Shown one piece after another: positions 44,474-53,493 of a DNA stretch of 64,000 bases. Below the pieces are notes generated by a model. It searched no databases, was not told where the DNA came from, and was given only the letters and a program-made list of their open reading frames with translations. The position numbers and the translations under genes were made by a program. Origin of the DNA: Salipiger thiooxidans (GTDB lineage: Bacteria > Pseudomonadota > Alphaproteobacteria > Rhodobacterales > Rhodobacteraceae); assembly GCF_900102075.1 (NCBI RefSeq), contig NZ_FNAV01000005.1, positions 289,783-353,782 on the forward strand, written 5' to 3'. Position 1 is the stretch's first letter. Every line of letters begins with the position of its first letter.

Positions 44474-45896
44474 ATGATGGGGTCCCGACAGGAAGCGCAA
44501 GGCGCTCTGTTCTACGAGTTCTCGATCGAAGCACATGTGCCGGCAGACCATCTGCTCCGATCTGTGGATCGGTTCGTAGATCTGACCGGCATCCGCCTGC
44601 ACCTTGCCCCGTTCTACAGCTCCACGGGGCGGCCATCGGTCGATCCGGAACTGATGATCCGCATGCTGCTGGTCGGCTACAGTTCGGCATGGTGCCGCCA
44701 TCGGTCCGAGGCCCATGCCGGACGGCATCCGGTCCGAACGCCGGCTCTGCGAAGAGGTTCACCTCAACCTCGCCTATCGCTGGTTCTGCCGTCTCGATCT
44801 GGCCGATCGCGTCCCAAATCATTCGACCTTCTCCAAGAACCGCCACGGCCGTTTCCGCGACAGCGACCTGCTGCGGCACCTGTTCGAGACGGTGGTGGCA
44901 AGCTGTATCGCGGAGGGCTTGGCGAGCGGTCAGCGCCTCGCCGCGGATGCCAGCATCATTCAGGCTGACGCGAACCGGCAGAACTCCACGCCGAAGTCGG
45001 ACTGGCACCCCGCCAGCATCGATCCCGAAGAGGCGCCCCGGGCTGTCAGGGAATACCTGGAAACGCTCGATGACGCCGCCTTCGGTGCAGCGAGCCCGGT
45101 GGAGCCGAAGTTCACCTCCCATTCCGATCCGGCTTCGCAATGGACCGGGGCTCGGGGAGGTCCGGCCTACTTTGCCTATTCCACCAACTACCTGATCGAT
45201 ACCGACAACGGCGTGATCCTCGATGTGGAGGCGACCCGGTCGATCCGCCAGGCCGAGGTTGGATCGGTGCGGACGATGATCGACCGGGTGAACGATACCT
45301 TCGGCCTCACCCCGGAACGGCTGATCGCAGACACCGCCTACGGCACGGGTGCCATGCTGGACTGGCTGGACCAGCGGCGCGGCATCGCACCCCACATCCC
45401 GGTGGTCGACAAGTCGGGGCGCAGTGACGGGACATTCGAACGTGCTGATTTCGCCTACGACGCCGAGAGGGATGTTTACACCTGCCCGGGCGGCAGGGAG
45501 TTGAAGCAGAGTCGGCGGGCCTTCACGAAGCCCCGAGAGAAGAAACCCGACGAAGATGGCATGCTCCGCTACCGGGCCAGTAAGGCCGATTGTGATGCCT
45601 GCGACCTAAAGGCGCGCTGCTGCCCCAAAGAACCCTCACGCAAAATCCTACGGTCGATCTTCGAGCCCTCCCGGGATCGGGCGCGTGCGATCGCCCGGAC
45701 CGCCGATTACGCCATCTCCTGCAAGCTCAGGAAAAAGGTGGAAATGCTCTTCGCGCATTTGAAGCGCATTCTTCGCCTGAGCCGCCTCCGATTGCGGGGC
45801 CCGAACGGAGCGCGAGACGAATTCCACCTCGGAGCCACCGCACAGAACCTCCGGAAGCTCGCAAAGCTCCTTCCAGTCCCGGAAGTCGCCCGCTGA
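44474..45896 (+). pseudogene. IS1182-family transposase, frameshifted
   Basis: The N-terminal frame (from ATG 44474) gives MMGSRQEAQGALFYEFSIEA, DHLLRSVDRFVDLTGIRL and LMIRMLLVGY. The frame then shifts at a 38-bp insert (44691-44728) and resumes as GIRSERRLCEEVHLNLAYRW to the stop at 45896. The rest is intact, including LAADASIIQADANRQ (Asp), LIADTAYGTGAMLDWL (Asp), the CDACDLKARCC cysteine motif and the C-terminal KVEMLFAHLKRILRL (Glu). It would need the insert removed, or frameshifting, to make a whole transposase. Confidence 0.85.
44685..44728 (+). repeat. 38-bp insert flanked by CGGCAT in the IS1182 transposase
   Basis: CGGCAT at 44685-44690 is repeated at 44723-44728, and the 38 bases starting after the first copy are absent from the normal coding frame (GYCFGIRSER expected). 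The insert contains short GC palindromes (GGCA-TGG-TGCC at the left edge). The partner copy at 63306 begins exactly at this GGCATCCGG point. Confidence 0.6.
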
Positions 45897-46227
45897 GGAG
45901 GGTCAGGCGCTCGCACCGCCGACATCGGGACCGGAGCAACGCGGCCCCCGAGCCGAGATTTTCAACGCAATAGGCTGAGAGCTGCCGCAGCGAAAGTTCG
46001 GCGCGAACGTGGCAGTCTTGCCCGAACCGGTCATGCACCCGCCATGTGGCTGAGCATCGGCGTCAAGCGCATGGTCGCCAGGAGCGCGACCTCACATTCA
46101 GATCAGGCCATGACACGTGATGAGAATGTCCGGTCCCTGGCCGTTTGATCGCTCGCATTGCCGGACTGATGTTGATCGGCCGCCTGTCTTGTTGGCGCCC
46201 CCGAGGAACACGCTATTTGGGGGACGT

Positions 46228-47550
46228 ATGAACAAAGTCCTTCTATGCCTCGCCCTGATACTCGCCCCCTGCCAGGTCCTGGCTCAGGATGTCGTGGCCG
46301 AGGCCGATGCCTTGCCCACGCTTGCGGTTGAGGACGTGCCTGACGACGCGGCCGTCGCAACGCGCCTGCGAGCCATTCTCGGAGCCCTCGAGTTCGACGG
46401 GATCACGGTCAGCGTCGACGCCGGGGTCGTCTCGCTTGCGGGGGATGTGGCGGAGCCATCCATCAGCGAGAAGGCCGAGAGCATTGCCGAGCGCCTCGAG
46501 GGTGTCGTTGCGGTGAAGAACACGCTCTCGGCTTCGGACGATCTCGCCAATCAGATCAATCCCGCGGTTGACCGCTTCCGGGCGCGGGTCGAGCAGCTTA
46601 TCTCCCATATGCCCCTGCTGTTGCTGGCGCTCGCGGCCTTCCTGGCGATTGTCGCGGCAGGCTTCCTCGTGGCGCGAATGCGGTTCTGGGACCGCATCTC
46701 GCCCAATGCCTTCATCGCCGAGCTCTATCGGCAGGCGTTCCGCGTGGCCTCCGGGATCGTCGGCATCGTGGTTGCGCTGGATGTCATGGGGGCGGCGGCC
46801 CTGCTGGGCACGATCCTCGGTGCTGCTGGGATCATCGGCCTGGCCATCGGCTTTGCCGTCCGCGACACGGTGGAGAACTTCGTGGCGTCCGTCATGCTGA
46901 GCCTGCGCCAACCCTTCCGCCCGAACGACCTGGTGGAGATCGAAGGCGACATCGGCCGCGTGATCCGACTGACCTCGCGCGCGACGATCTTGCTGTCGCT
47001 CGACGGCAATCACATCCGCATCCCGAACGCGACTGTCTTCAAGGGCAAGATCGTGAATTACACGCAGTATCCCGCGCGGCGGTTCATGTTCGATATCGGC
47101 ATCGACCCTGACGCCGATCTCGAGGCGACGCGCGGCCTGGCACAGGCGACGCTGAAAGCGCTGCCCTTCGTGCTGGATGACCCGGAGGAGCTGGTCTGGA
47201 TCGAGAACATCACCGAGTCCGGCGCGATCCTGCGCGTGACCGGCTGGGTCGATCAGACCGCGACCGGCTTTGCCGCGGCACGCGGGGACGCCATCCGCCT
47301 GGTCAAGACCGCCATCGAAGAGGCTGGCGTGGCGATCCCGGACACGACCTATCGCATCCGCCTCGAAGGGGCGGGAATGCCGACGGCTTCCTCCGAACCG
47401 CCGCCGCGCAAGGCGCCGGTGCCGCAGGCGCCCGCCGCATCACCGGAGCCCTCGGTCCATAAGTCGGAAGAAGCGGCGCTGATACCCCTCGTCGACGCCG
47501 AGCGCCGGGACCGTGACGATCTACTCGCGAGGAGTGCGCCGCGTGAGTAG
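46228..47550 (+). CDS. Mechanosensitive channel (MscS family) with N-terminal BON domain
   Basis: 440 residues from ATG 46228 (GGGGGA site 5 bases before). A signal peptide (MNKVLLCLALILAPCQVLAQ) is followed by a periplasmic BON domain (about 42-105: ATRLRAILGALEFDGITVSV, VVSLAGDVAEPSISEKAESI). Membrane helices follow (LLLLALAAFLAIVAAGFLV; ASGIVGIVVALDVMG), then the MscS pore helix GTILGAAGIIGLAIGFAVRD and the beta domain VEIEGDIGRVIRLTSRATIL. The tail (~60 residues) is Pro/Ala-rich. It is probably an osmotic safety valve or envelope-stress channel. It stands between modules A and B with IS pieces on both sides. Confidence 0.9.
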   Translation: MNKVLLCLALILAPCQVLAQDVVAEADALPTLAVEDVPDDAAVATRLRAILGALEFDGITVSVDAGVVSLAGDVAEPSISEKAESIAERLEGVVAVKNTLSASDDLANQINPAVDRFRARVEQLISHMPLLLLALAAFLAIVAAGFLVARMRFWDRISPNAFIAELYRQAFRVASGIVGIVVALDVMGAAALLGTILGAAGIIGLAIGFAVRDTVENFVASVMLSLRQPFRPNDLVEIEGDIGRVIRLTSRATILLSLDGNHIRIPNATVFKGKIVNYTQYPARRFMFDIGIDPDADLEATRGLAQATLKALPFVLDDPEELVWIENITESGAILRVTGWVDQTATGFAAARGDAIRLVKTAIEEAGVAIPDTTYRIRLEGAGMPTASSEPPPRKAPVPQAPAASPEPSVHKSEEAALIPLVDAERRDRDDLLARSAPRE

Positions 47551-47675
47551 CTGAACGCCGGCGCCTCATGCAGTTCAGCCTGGCGGTGGGGCGAGGTCGA
47601 CCGCTCTCAGCCTAAAACGGTCCTTTTTGCTCGCCCCAGCATGGCGCATGGCATCGACGCGAGGGGGTGTATTTC

Positions 47676-47911
47676 GTTGAAAAACTCGTGCTTGATCGAG
47701 ATGTCTCCGACTGAACCAATTCCCGCATTGGGTGGGAGGATTGGCGATGATGGGACCGCGGCAGGAGGCGCAGCCGGCGCTGTTCTACGAGGTCTCGCTG
47801 GAAGATCATGTCCTGCCAGATCACCTTCTGCGCTCGATTGACCGGTTCGTGGACCTGTCTGGGATCCGCAGCTGCCTCGCCGGTTTCTGCAGCCATACCG
47901 GGCTGCCCTCC
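47676..47911 (+). mobile_element. IS1182-family fragment (left end and transposase N-terminus)
   Basis: It starts with GTTGAAAAACTCG (47676-47688), the same terminal sequence as the copy at 44401. ATG 47747 opens MMGPRQEAQPALFYEVSLED then DHLLRSIDRFVDLSGIRSCL, about 55 residues homologous to the intact transposase N-terminus. Homology stops near 47911 where an inverted IS5 fragment begins, so this is a truncated relic in a composite. Confidence 0.8.
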
Positions 47912-48101
47912 CGGATCTGGCCAAGCAGGTCTGGTAGCACCGGTGCGTCGCCGATGTGACACCCGGGATCTCCACGGCCCGACCTTCCAGCGTTTCTTCG
48001 TCGATCCCAAGATGGATCTTGCGTCAGACGCGTCGTTTGGGGCGACCTTGTTTGCAGGCGTGCCACTCGCCTTCGCCCTCGACCTTGATGCCGGTGCTGT
48101 C

Positions 48102-48141
48102 CGCTGAACGGCAGGGCATTGCGCAGCAATGTCCCGAGAGG
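48102..48141 (+). repeat. 40-bp two-hairpin element, copy 2
   Basis: It reads CGCTGAACGGCAG at the left (three changes from copy 1), keeps CATTGCGCAGCAATG in the middle and ends CCGAGAGG, followed directly by GATC (48142-48145). It splits the IS5 transposase frame between GPLHLL and DSTGIK and is in the opposite orientation to copies 1 and 3 relative to the transposase gene. Confidence 0.85.
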
Positions 48142-48413
48142 GATCCAGCAGGTGCAGCGGCCCCTTGGAGCCACGGAGGGGAATGTTCACGGCAAGGGTC
48201 TGCTGGCGGCGGCTCAGCGTACTGAAGTCGGGCACCGTCCAGTCGAGACCGGCAAGGCGCAGCAGGCTCTCGACGAAGCCCGTCGTCTGACGCAGCGCCA
48301 TGCCAAACAGCACCTTCATCGTCAGGCGGGTCTTGGCAGTATCGCTGTATGTCTGCTGGCGGCCACGCTTGCCTGTTGGCAGGGCATCCAAGTTCGTCTC
48401 GGGATCGAACCAA

Positions 48414-48453
48414 CCTCTCGTGTCATTGCTGCGCAATGCACTGCCGGTCAGTG
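48414..48453 (-). repeat. 40-bp two-hairpin element, copy 3
   Basis: This is the reverse complement of copy 1 with one base changed near the GAGAGG end, and sits at the same codon boundary (SLTI/WFDP) of the IS5 fragment. GATC follows at 48454-48457 on the plus strand, that is, before the element in transposase sense. The shared position with copy 1 suggests inheritance from a common IS ancestor. Confidence 0.85.
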
Positions 48454-48673
48454 GATCGTCAGCGAGCCTCGGCGCTTGAGCGCTTCATTGTAGCCCAGCC
48501 AGCTCCTGGTCTTGCAGGTCGGGAGGTCTGCACATGCAGCCCGGCTACCACGCTGGCTTCGCGAGATGAATCCCTCAGCCGGTTTGTGCAACAGAGCCTC
48601 ATTGATTTGGAAATGGCCAGAGCTTCGTTTGAAAGTGGAGATCGAGCGACTTCGGTATACCTGTGCGGAGAGA

Positions 48674-49357
48674 TCATCCATCCTCGATGAGGCTGTAACC
48701 GAGCCCGTGGACCGTGATGATTTCTGCGCTGCTGCCCCTCAACCGGCGGCGCAAGCGCGAGATCAGAACGTCGATGGTGCGATCTCCGTACACCCACTCC
48801 CGCCCGCAGATCGCCATGCTGATCTGCATCCGGTCGCAGGGACGTCCGATGTGACGGATCAGACAGACGAGCAGACGTGTCTCGGTCGGCGACAGGGTTT
48901 CCGTCCTCCCCGCAACGCTGAGCCGCCGCGACCGCGTGTCGAGGTGCAGCGACTCACCGACGCTCAACTGCGTTTGCTCGCGGGACTGGCGGCTGGCCGC
49001 GAGGCCTGCCTCGATGCGCGCGCTCAGAATGACCGGCTCGATCGGCTTGCAGACGTAGTCGATTGCCCCCATGCCGAGGCCAAGCGCCTGGTCGGTCGGG
49101 GAATCGAGGCTCGACAGGACAATGAAGGGCGTCTTGGTCTCCTCCCGTATCAGCGGGGCGAGAAGCAGCCCGTCCGTGTCCGGAAGGCGCCGGTCGAGGA
49201 GCACAAGCGCGTAATCGTTCTCGGCCAGCGCCTTGCGGGCGGATTCGCCATCGGGCGCAAAGCTGAAGTGGTGACCGAGCTGGTCGACGATGTCCTCGAC
49301 CGCGAGTTGCGCCAGTACGTCGTCATCGACGAGCAGGATGTCAGCCGGGTCGGTCAT
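48674..49357 (-). CDS. Response regulator, OmpR/TorR-type (module B)
   Basis: 227 residues from the ATG at 49357, which overlaps the kinase stop by 4 bases. The receiver has LLVDDDVLAQL, phosphoacceptor Asp55 in LVLLDRRLPDTDG and Lys in DYVCKPIEP. The winged helix has LSPTETRLLVCLIRHIGRPC and RTIDVLISRLRRRLRG, ending IITVHGLGYSLIED. It is a paralogue of the module A regulator and by position a DorR/TorR equivalent for the divergent reductase operon. Confidence 0.92.
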   Translation of the reverse strand: MTDPADILLVDDDVLAQLAVEDIVDQLGHHFSFAPDGESARKALAENDYALVLLDRRLPDTDGLLLAPLIREETKTPFIVLSSLDSPTDQALGLGMGAIDYVCKPIEPVILSARIEAGLAASRQSREQTQLSVGESLHLDTRSRRLSVAGRTETLSPTETRLLVCLIRHIGRPCDRMQISMAICGREWVYGDRTIDVLISRLRRRLRGSSAEIITVHGLGYSLIEDG

Positions 49358-51678
49358 TGCGGATCTTTCACAACGCAGTCCGGCCAATCTGGCGCCAGGG
49401 TGTGGCGCAAGACCTGCGCGCGCGCGGTTTCTAGCGCGCTTGCCTCCGGCGTCTCGGTTTCATGTGCATGTTCGAGCGCACGCAACGCCTCTGCCAGTTC
49501 GGTCAGGCCAAATGTCATGGCACCGTTCGCCAGCTTGTGCGCCCGGCCAGCGACGACCGGGTCTCTTACGGTGGATGTCTCGCGGGACAGCATCGCCAGG
49601 AACTCCGACCAGCTTTCGGCAAAGGCCTCTGCCATGCGCCGTTGCACGGACGGCGACAGACCGTCGAGCAGGGCCTTGCCCGCCGCCGGCCGTGTCCGGA
49701 TCCGGATCGCCTGCGCGAGGGCCGCCGCGTCGAGCGGTTTTTCGAGCACGGCGGTAAACATCTCTGCCTCCTCGGGGCGATCGCGGATCAGGCCGACATT
49801 CGCGCTCAGCAAGAGCACCGGCTTTCCCCGCAAAGCCGGGTCGAGGCGGACGGAGCGCGCGAAATCGCTCCCAGTGCCGTCCGACAGGCGATAGTCGACG
49901 ATGAAGCAATCGTAGGCGTCCGGATGGGCCGCACAGAGCGCTCTTGCCTGGCCGAGATCGCCGGCGTGATCAACCGTGAGGCCGAGGCGTTCGAGCATGG
50001 CGCCGGTCACGAGCCCGCCGATCGGATCATCATCCACGACCAGACAACTTGCCTCGAACTGCCCGCCATGGGCGCTCGGCATGGGCGGTCGAGCAGCGGT
50101 TGCGGCAGGAACCAGCGGCAGCCGGACTTCGACCGACGCACCGGCCGCTGTGTCGAGCGCGGTGATCCGGCCGCCAAGCGCGTTTGTCATTCGCTGGGCA
50201 ATGGCGAGCCCGAGCCCCGAACCTTCGCGCCCGGTGGCACGCGGCCGCAGTTCGGCAACTCCGCTGGCCAGCATCTGGCGGATTTCTTCGGGCAGGCCTG
50301 GGCCGTGGTCGTCGATCCGGAAACAAAGCGCGTCGGCATCGGCCCACAGTCTGACCGTCACGCCCCGGCCATCGTCATGCCGGAGCGCGTTGCGGACCAG
50401 GTTTCCGAGAACCTGCTGGGTCATCGACCAGTCGAGCTGGATCTCGCCGGGGATCTCATCGGGCACCAGCTCGAGCCCAAGCGGGACGCCCTGCTGACGG
50501 GCGAGGATTTCCTGCATGCGCACGAAACTCGCGAGCGCGTCCGCGATGGCGACAGGCTCCGGCCTCGGTTGCGGCGACTGATGCTCGAACCGCGAAAAGT
50601 TGAGCACGTTCTCGAGCGTCGCATTGAGGCCACGGGCCGAGACCCCGATGAGCTCGACCAGCCGGTCCGTCTCGCCCGGATCGGATCCCTCCAGAAGTTC
50701 GGCGGCCCCGAGCACGCAGTGAAGCGGGCCGCGGATCTCGTGGCTCATCGCGGCAAGGAACAGCGACATGGTGTTTTCGGCATCGCGCGCGCGCTCGACT
50801 GCGCGCAGGTGCTCGGTCACGTCGTGCATCAGGATGATCTGCCAGCGGTCCAGCTTGTGGACGGTATCCTCGACGTCGCGGACACGGATGTCGAAACAGC
50901 GGCTGCCGTCATCGGTCCGCAGCCAGACCGCGCTCCGATCATCGGTGGGGATGCCGAGAATCCTGTCGACCATCGCCTGAAGCTCGCGGCGATGCGGCTG
51001 CAGCGCGAGGCGGTAGGTGAGGCCACCGGCCTCGGACAGGCCAAGAAACGACTGGAGCGCCGCTTGGTTGGCGTTCACGAGCGCGCCGTCCTCGCCCACG
51101 ATGAAGACCGGCCCGCGCAGGCTTTCGATGACCCCGAAATACTGATCGCGCTCGCGGGTGAGGCGGCGCACGCTGTCGCCGAGCGCGGCATCCCCCGCGC
51201 CGGTCACCGCCCAGGGGGTGAGCATGGCCTGATCCGCTTCGTCGAAGAAGCATTCGAGCCGCTCTTCGAGGGGGGGCGCATCGGCAGGGCCGGCGCCGGA
51301 CGCCGCGTCTTCGGCGCGCAGAAGCGGCCCTAGACGATCCAGGTAGACACGGCGGTAGAGCTTGAACAGACCGTGATTCAGCTCGAGCGTGACACCGGCG
51401 TCGTGATGCCGCCAGGCGATCTCGCGCAGGGCGTTGAACCGCTTGTCGCTTCGGTAGTCGTGCCGCCCGTCGAGTCGGCCATGGCGCAGCGGGTCGCAAA
51501 GATACGCCACGATGCAGTCGTTGAGGCGCTCTGTGGCTTCCGTCCAGGCGGCCCGCATGGAGCTTGTCTGATCGGTGAAGCCCGCCTCCAGCGCGAGCCG
51601 TACCGTCTCCTTCACCAAGGCATCGCTTTCGTTGCGCAGTATTTCTGACAAGCGGTCGGTGGACTGGGGCATCGTCAT
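49354..51678 (-). CDS. Soluble hybrid sensor histidine kinase (module B)
   Basis: 774 residues from the ATG at 51678 (MTMPQSTDRLSEIL), chosen by alignment with the module A kinase; a longer open frame runs upstream. No membrane segment is visible. Domains: N-terminal helical region (1-170, with WRHHDAGVTLELNHGLFKLY), PAS-like (QYFGVIESLRGPVFIVGEDG), HisKA (MSHEIRGPLHCVLGA), HATPase (NLVRNALRHDDG; GSGLGLAIAQRM), receiver (LVVDDDPIGGLV; IVDYRLSDGTG) and Hpt (GRAHKLANGAMTF). The architecture is that of DorS/TorS phosphorelay kinases. It forms an operon with the overlapping response regulator. Confidence 0.9.
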   Translation of the reverse strand: MTMPQSTDRLSEILRNESDALVKETVRLALEAGFTDQTSSMRAAWTEATERLNDCIVAYLCDPLRHGRLDGRHDYRSDKRFNALREIAWRHHDAGVTLELNHGLFKLYRRVYLDRLGPLLRAEDAASGAGPADAPPLEERLECFFDEADQAMLTPWAVTGAGDAALGDSVRRLTRERDQYFGVIESLRGPVFIVGEDGALVNANQAALQSFLGLSEAGGLTYRLALQPHRRELQAMVDRILGIPTDDRSAVWLRTDDGSRCFDIRVRDVEDTVHKLDRWQIILMHDVTEHLRAVERARDAENTMSLFLAAMSHEIRGPLHCVLGAAELLEGSDPGETDRLVELIGVSARGLNATLENVLNFSRFEHQSPQPRPEPVAIADALASFVRMQEILARQQGVPLGLELVPDEIPGEIQLDWSMTQQVLGNLVRNALRHDDGRGVTVRLWADADALCFRIDDHGPGLPEEIRQMLASGVAELRPRATGREGSGLGLAIAQRMTNALGGRITALDTAAGASVEVRLPLVPAATAARPPMPSAHGGQFEASCLVVDDDPIGGLVTGAMLERLGLTVDHAGDLGQARALCAAHPDAYDCFIVDYRLSDGTGSDFARSVRLDPALRGKPVLLLSANVGLIRDRPEEAEMFTAVLEKPLDAAALAQAIRIRTRPAAGKALLDGLSPSVQRRMAEAFAESWSEFLAMLSRETSTVRDPVVAGRAHKLANGAMTFGLTELAEALRALEHAHETETPEASALETARAQVLRHTLAPDWPDCVVKDPQ

Positions 51679-51756
51679 CTCGCTGGCGCTGGGGACGCCT
51701 GCGCTTTTGCCAGCAAGTCGTCCCTTTGGCAAAGCCAATGCGTCGATCGCCCACGT

Positions 51757-51787
51757 GTTTACATGGCGTTTACATCTGTTCACAAGC
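51757..51787. promoter_or_regulatory. Phased GTTTACAT repeats in the module B divergent promoter
   Basis: GTTTACATGGC at 51757, GTTTACATCT at 51768 and GTTCACAAGC at 51778 are spaced 11 and 10 bases. The third, preceded by CT, reads CTGTTCAC, close to the first eight bases of the E. coli TorR box (CTGTTCAT). The repeats lie 80 bases upstream of the cytochrome gene and match the arrangement before module A. Confidence 0.65.
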
Positions 51788-51867
51788 TGACAACCTTTGA
51801 CGGGTCTGTTGGTGTTACGTCATGCGTGGCCGTTCACACTCCGACGGCCGGACCGGAGGCACAGACC

Positions 51868-53493
51868 ATGACTTTGAATCGCAGATCGCTAACAGGGATC
51901 GGGGGCGGCCTCGTGCTTTTGGGCGGCCTCGGATTCCTCGTGTTGACGTCTCCCTGGACCTGGTCCGCCACCCATCCCTCCCGCGATCTCCCCGCGGTCG
52001 AGGGGGCGGACCTCGCAAACGGGCGCCACGTCTTCCTGGCGTCGGATTGCGCCACCTGCCACGCCACCCCCGGACAGGAGGACGATACGGTCCTCGGCGG
52101 CGGGCGCGTGCTCGATACGCAATTCGGCGTGTTCCACATGCCAAACATCTCGCCGGACAAGGACCGGGGAATCGGCGACTGGACGCTGGCGGAATTCGAC
52201 CGCGCGCTGCGCCAGGGTGTCGGGCCGGACGGCCTGCTGCCGGATGGGCAGAACCTTTATCCCGCGTTCCCCTATACGTCCTACCAGCGGCTGAGCGGCG
52301 AGGACGTCCGTGACCTTTACGCCTACATGATGACGCTGCCCGCCGAAGCCGACGAGGTGCCGGATCACGAGCTGAAGTTCCCCTTCAACATCCGCCGCGG
52401 CGTCGGCGTCTGGCGCCTTGCCTTTCTCGACGGAAAACCGTTCGAGCCGGGTCCGGTCCCCGAAGGAGTGGACGAAGCGGCCTACCAAGAGGGGGCCTAT
52501 CTCGTCGAAGGCGCGGGTCACTGTGCCGAATGCCATTCGCCGCGCGGGTTCATGGGCAACGTGATCGCATCGCAGCGCTTTGGTGGCGGACCGAACACCG
52601 ACGGCACGGGCTATTTCCCCAACATCACGCCGGACGAGACCGGGATCGGATTCTGGTCCACGGCGTCGATCGCGAACTATCTGCACACGGGCATCAGCCC
52701 GATCGGGCGGGCCGCCGACGGGGACATGGCCGAAGTCATCGAGAACACGTCGCAGCTGCCCTTCGAGGACGTGCAGGCCATGGCGCTTTACATCAAGCAC
52801 CTGCCCGCCGTCGACAAACCCGCGCCCGGAACCCCCGAGCCGAACCATACCGACGAACTGGTGATGCTCGACAACGTCATCGCCGCCGCACCCGACCTGC
52901 CGACCTCGCCCGCTTCGGACATTGACGAGGGCGCGCAGACCACCGTGATCGGCACCAAGGATGTCTGGCTCAACGCCGCCGACGTCGATGGCGATTCCGA
53001 GGAAGATGGCAAGCTTCTGGGCGGCGCGCTCGCCACGGTCGCGGCCCGCGATGGCGACAAGGCCGAACTGCGGATCGAGGGCTGGCAGATGACCGACGCC
53101 CCGTCGGTGGTCTATCAGGCCAAGGGTCAGCGGGTGATGATGGCGGTTCTCTCGGATGCGGCGATCGAGGCCGTCCAGCGCGGCGAGCCCGAGACCGATG
53201 CCGATACCGGCCAGTCCTGGGTTCCGGTCGAAGTGACGCTCTGGTCGGATGCGACCGATCTGAACACCAATCGCGAGGCGGTCTGGGACTACAGCCAGGA
53301 CACGTTCCAGAAGGCCTGTGCCGCGTGCCACGTCCTGCCGCAGAAGACCCACTTCACGGCGAACCAGTGGATCGGCACCATGAAGGCGATGCGCCGCTTC
53401 ACCTCCTTCACCGATGATCAGTATCGTCTGATCCTGGCCTTTGTGCAGAACCACTCGAAGGACCTCAACACGAGCAAGGGATCGGTCGAATGA
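51868..53493 (+). CDS. Membrane-anchored triheme cytochrome c with TorC-like C-terminal domain
   Basis: 541 residues from ATG 51868 (GGAGG at 51855-51859). An uncleaved-looking N-terminal helix (GGGLVLLGGLGFLVL) is followed by two class I heme domains, CATCH at 61-65 and CAECH at 219-223, in the style of alcohol or gluconate dehydrogenase cytochrome subunits (LYPAFPYTSYQRLSGEDVRD). A linker of ~150 residues leads to a third heme CAACH at 484-488. The tail HFTANQWIGTMKAMRRFT and YRLILAFVQNHSKD matches the C-terminal heme domain of TorC/DorC. It thus replaces the usual NapC-like tetraheme part of DorC. It should feed electrons to the reductase encoded downstream. Confidence 0.88.
   Translation: MTLNRRSLTGIGGGLVLLGGLGFLVLTSPWTWSATHPSRDLPAVEGADLANGRHVFLASDCATCHATPGQEDDTVLGGGRVLDTQFGVFHMPNISPDKDRGIGDWTLAEFDRALRQGVGPDGLLPDGQNLYPAFPYTSYQRLSGEDVRDLYAYMMTLPAEADEVPDHELKFPFNIRRGVGVWRLAFLDGKPFEPGPVPEGVDEAAYQEGAYLVEGAGHCAECHSPRGFMGNVIASQRFGGGPNTDGTGYFPNITPDETGIGFWSTASIANYLHTGISPIGRAADGDMAEVIENTSQLPFEDVQAMALYIKHLPAVDKPAPGTPEPNHTDELVMLDNVIAAAPDLPTSPASDIDEGAQTTVIGTKDVWLNAADVDGDSEEDGKLLGGALATVAARDGDKAELRIEGWQMTDAPSVVYQAKGQRVMMAVLSDAAIEAVQRGEPETDADTGQSWVPVEVTLWSDATDLNTNREAVWDYSQDTFQKACAACHVLPQKTHFTANQWIGTMKAMRRFTSFTDDQYRLILAFVQNHSKDLNTSKGSVE

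Larger units (their letters stand above)
44401..45966 (+). mobile_element. IS1182-family insertion sequence, full-length but with damaged transposase
   Basis: About 1566 bases. The left end GTTGAAAAACTC (44401-44412) is the inverse of GAGATTTTCAAC at 45955-45966 with one mismatch. The single gene inside is broken by a 38-bp insert. It lies 242 bases after the last gene of module A. Related pieces occur at 47676-47911 and 63306-64000, the latter with clearly diverged sequence. Confidence 0.82.
47912..48598 (-). mobile_element. IS5-family fragment with two 40-bp elements
   Basis: On the minus strand the element begins at 48598 with GGCTCTGTTGCACAAA and encodes GYNEALKRRGSLTI, WFDPETNLDALPTGKRGRQQ, FGMALRQTTGFVESLL and SRRQQTLAVNIPLRGSKGPL. 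It then continues, in shifted frame, through DSTGIKVEGEGEW and a DLLGQI-like end, where it joins the IS1182 fragment. The C-terminal half of the transposase is missing. Two copies of the 40-bp element interrupt it (48102 and 48414). Confidence 0.85.

Noticed and set aside
49462..51333. A 623-codon plus-strand open frame opposite the module B kinase
   Set aside because: No domain resemblance, while the minus strand holds a complete kinase with all catalytic motifs.
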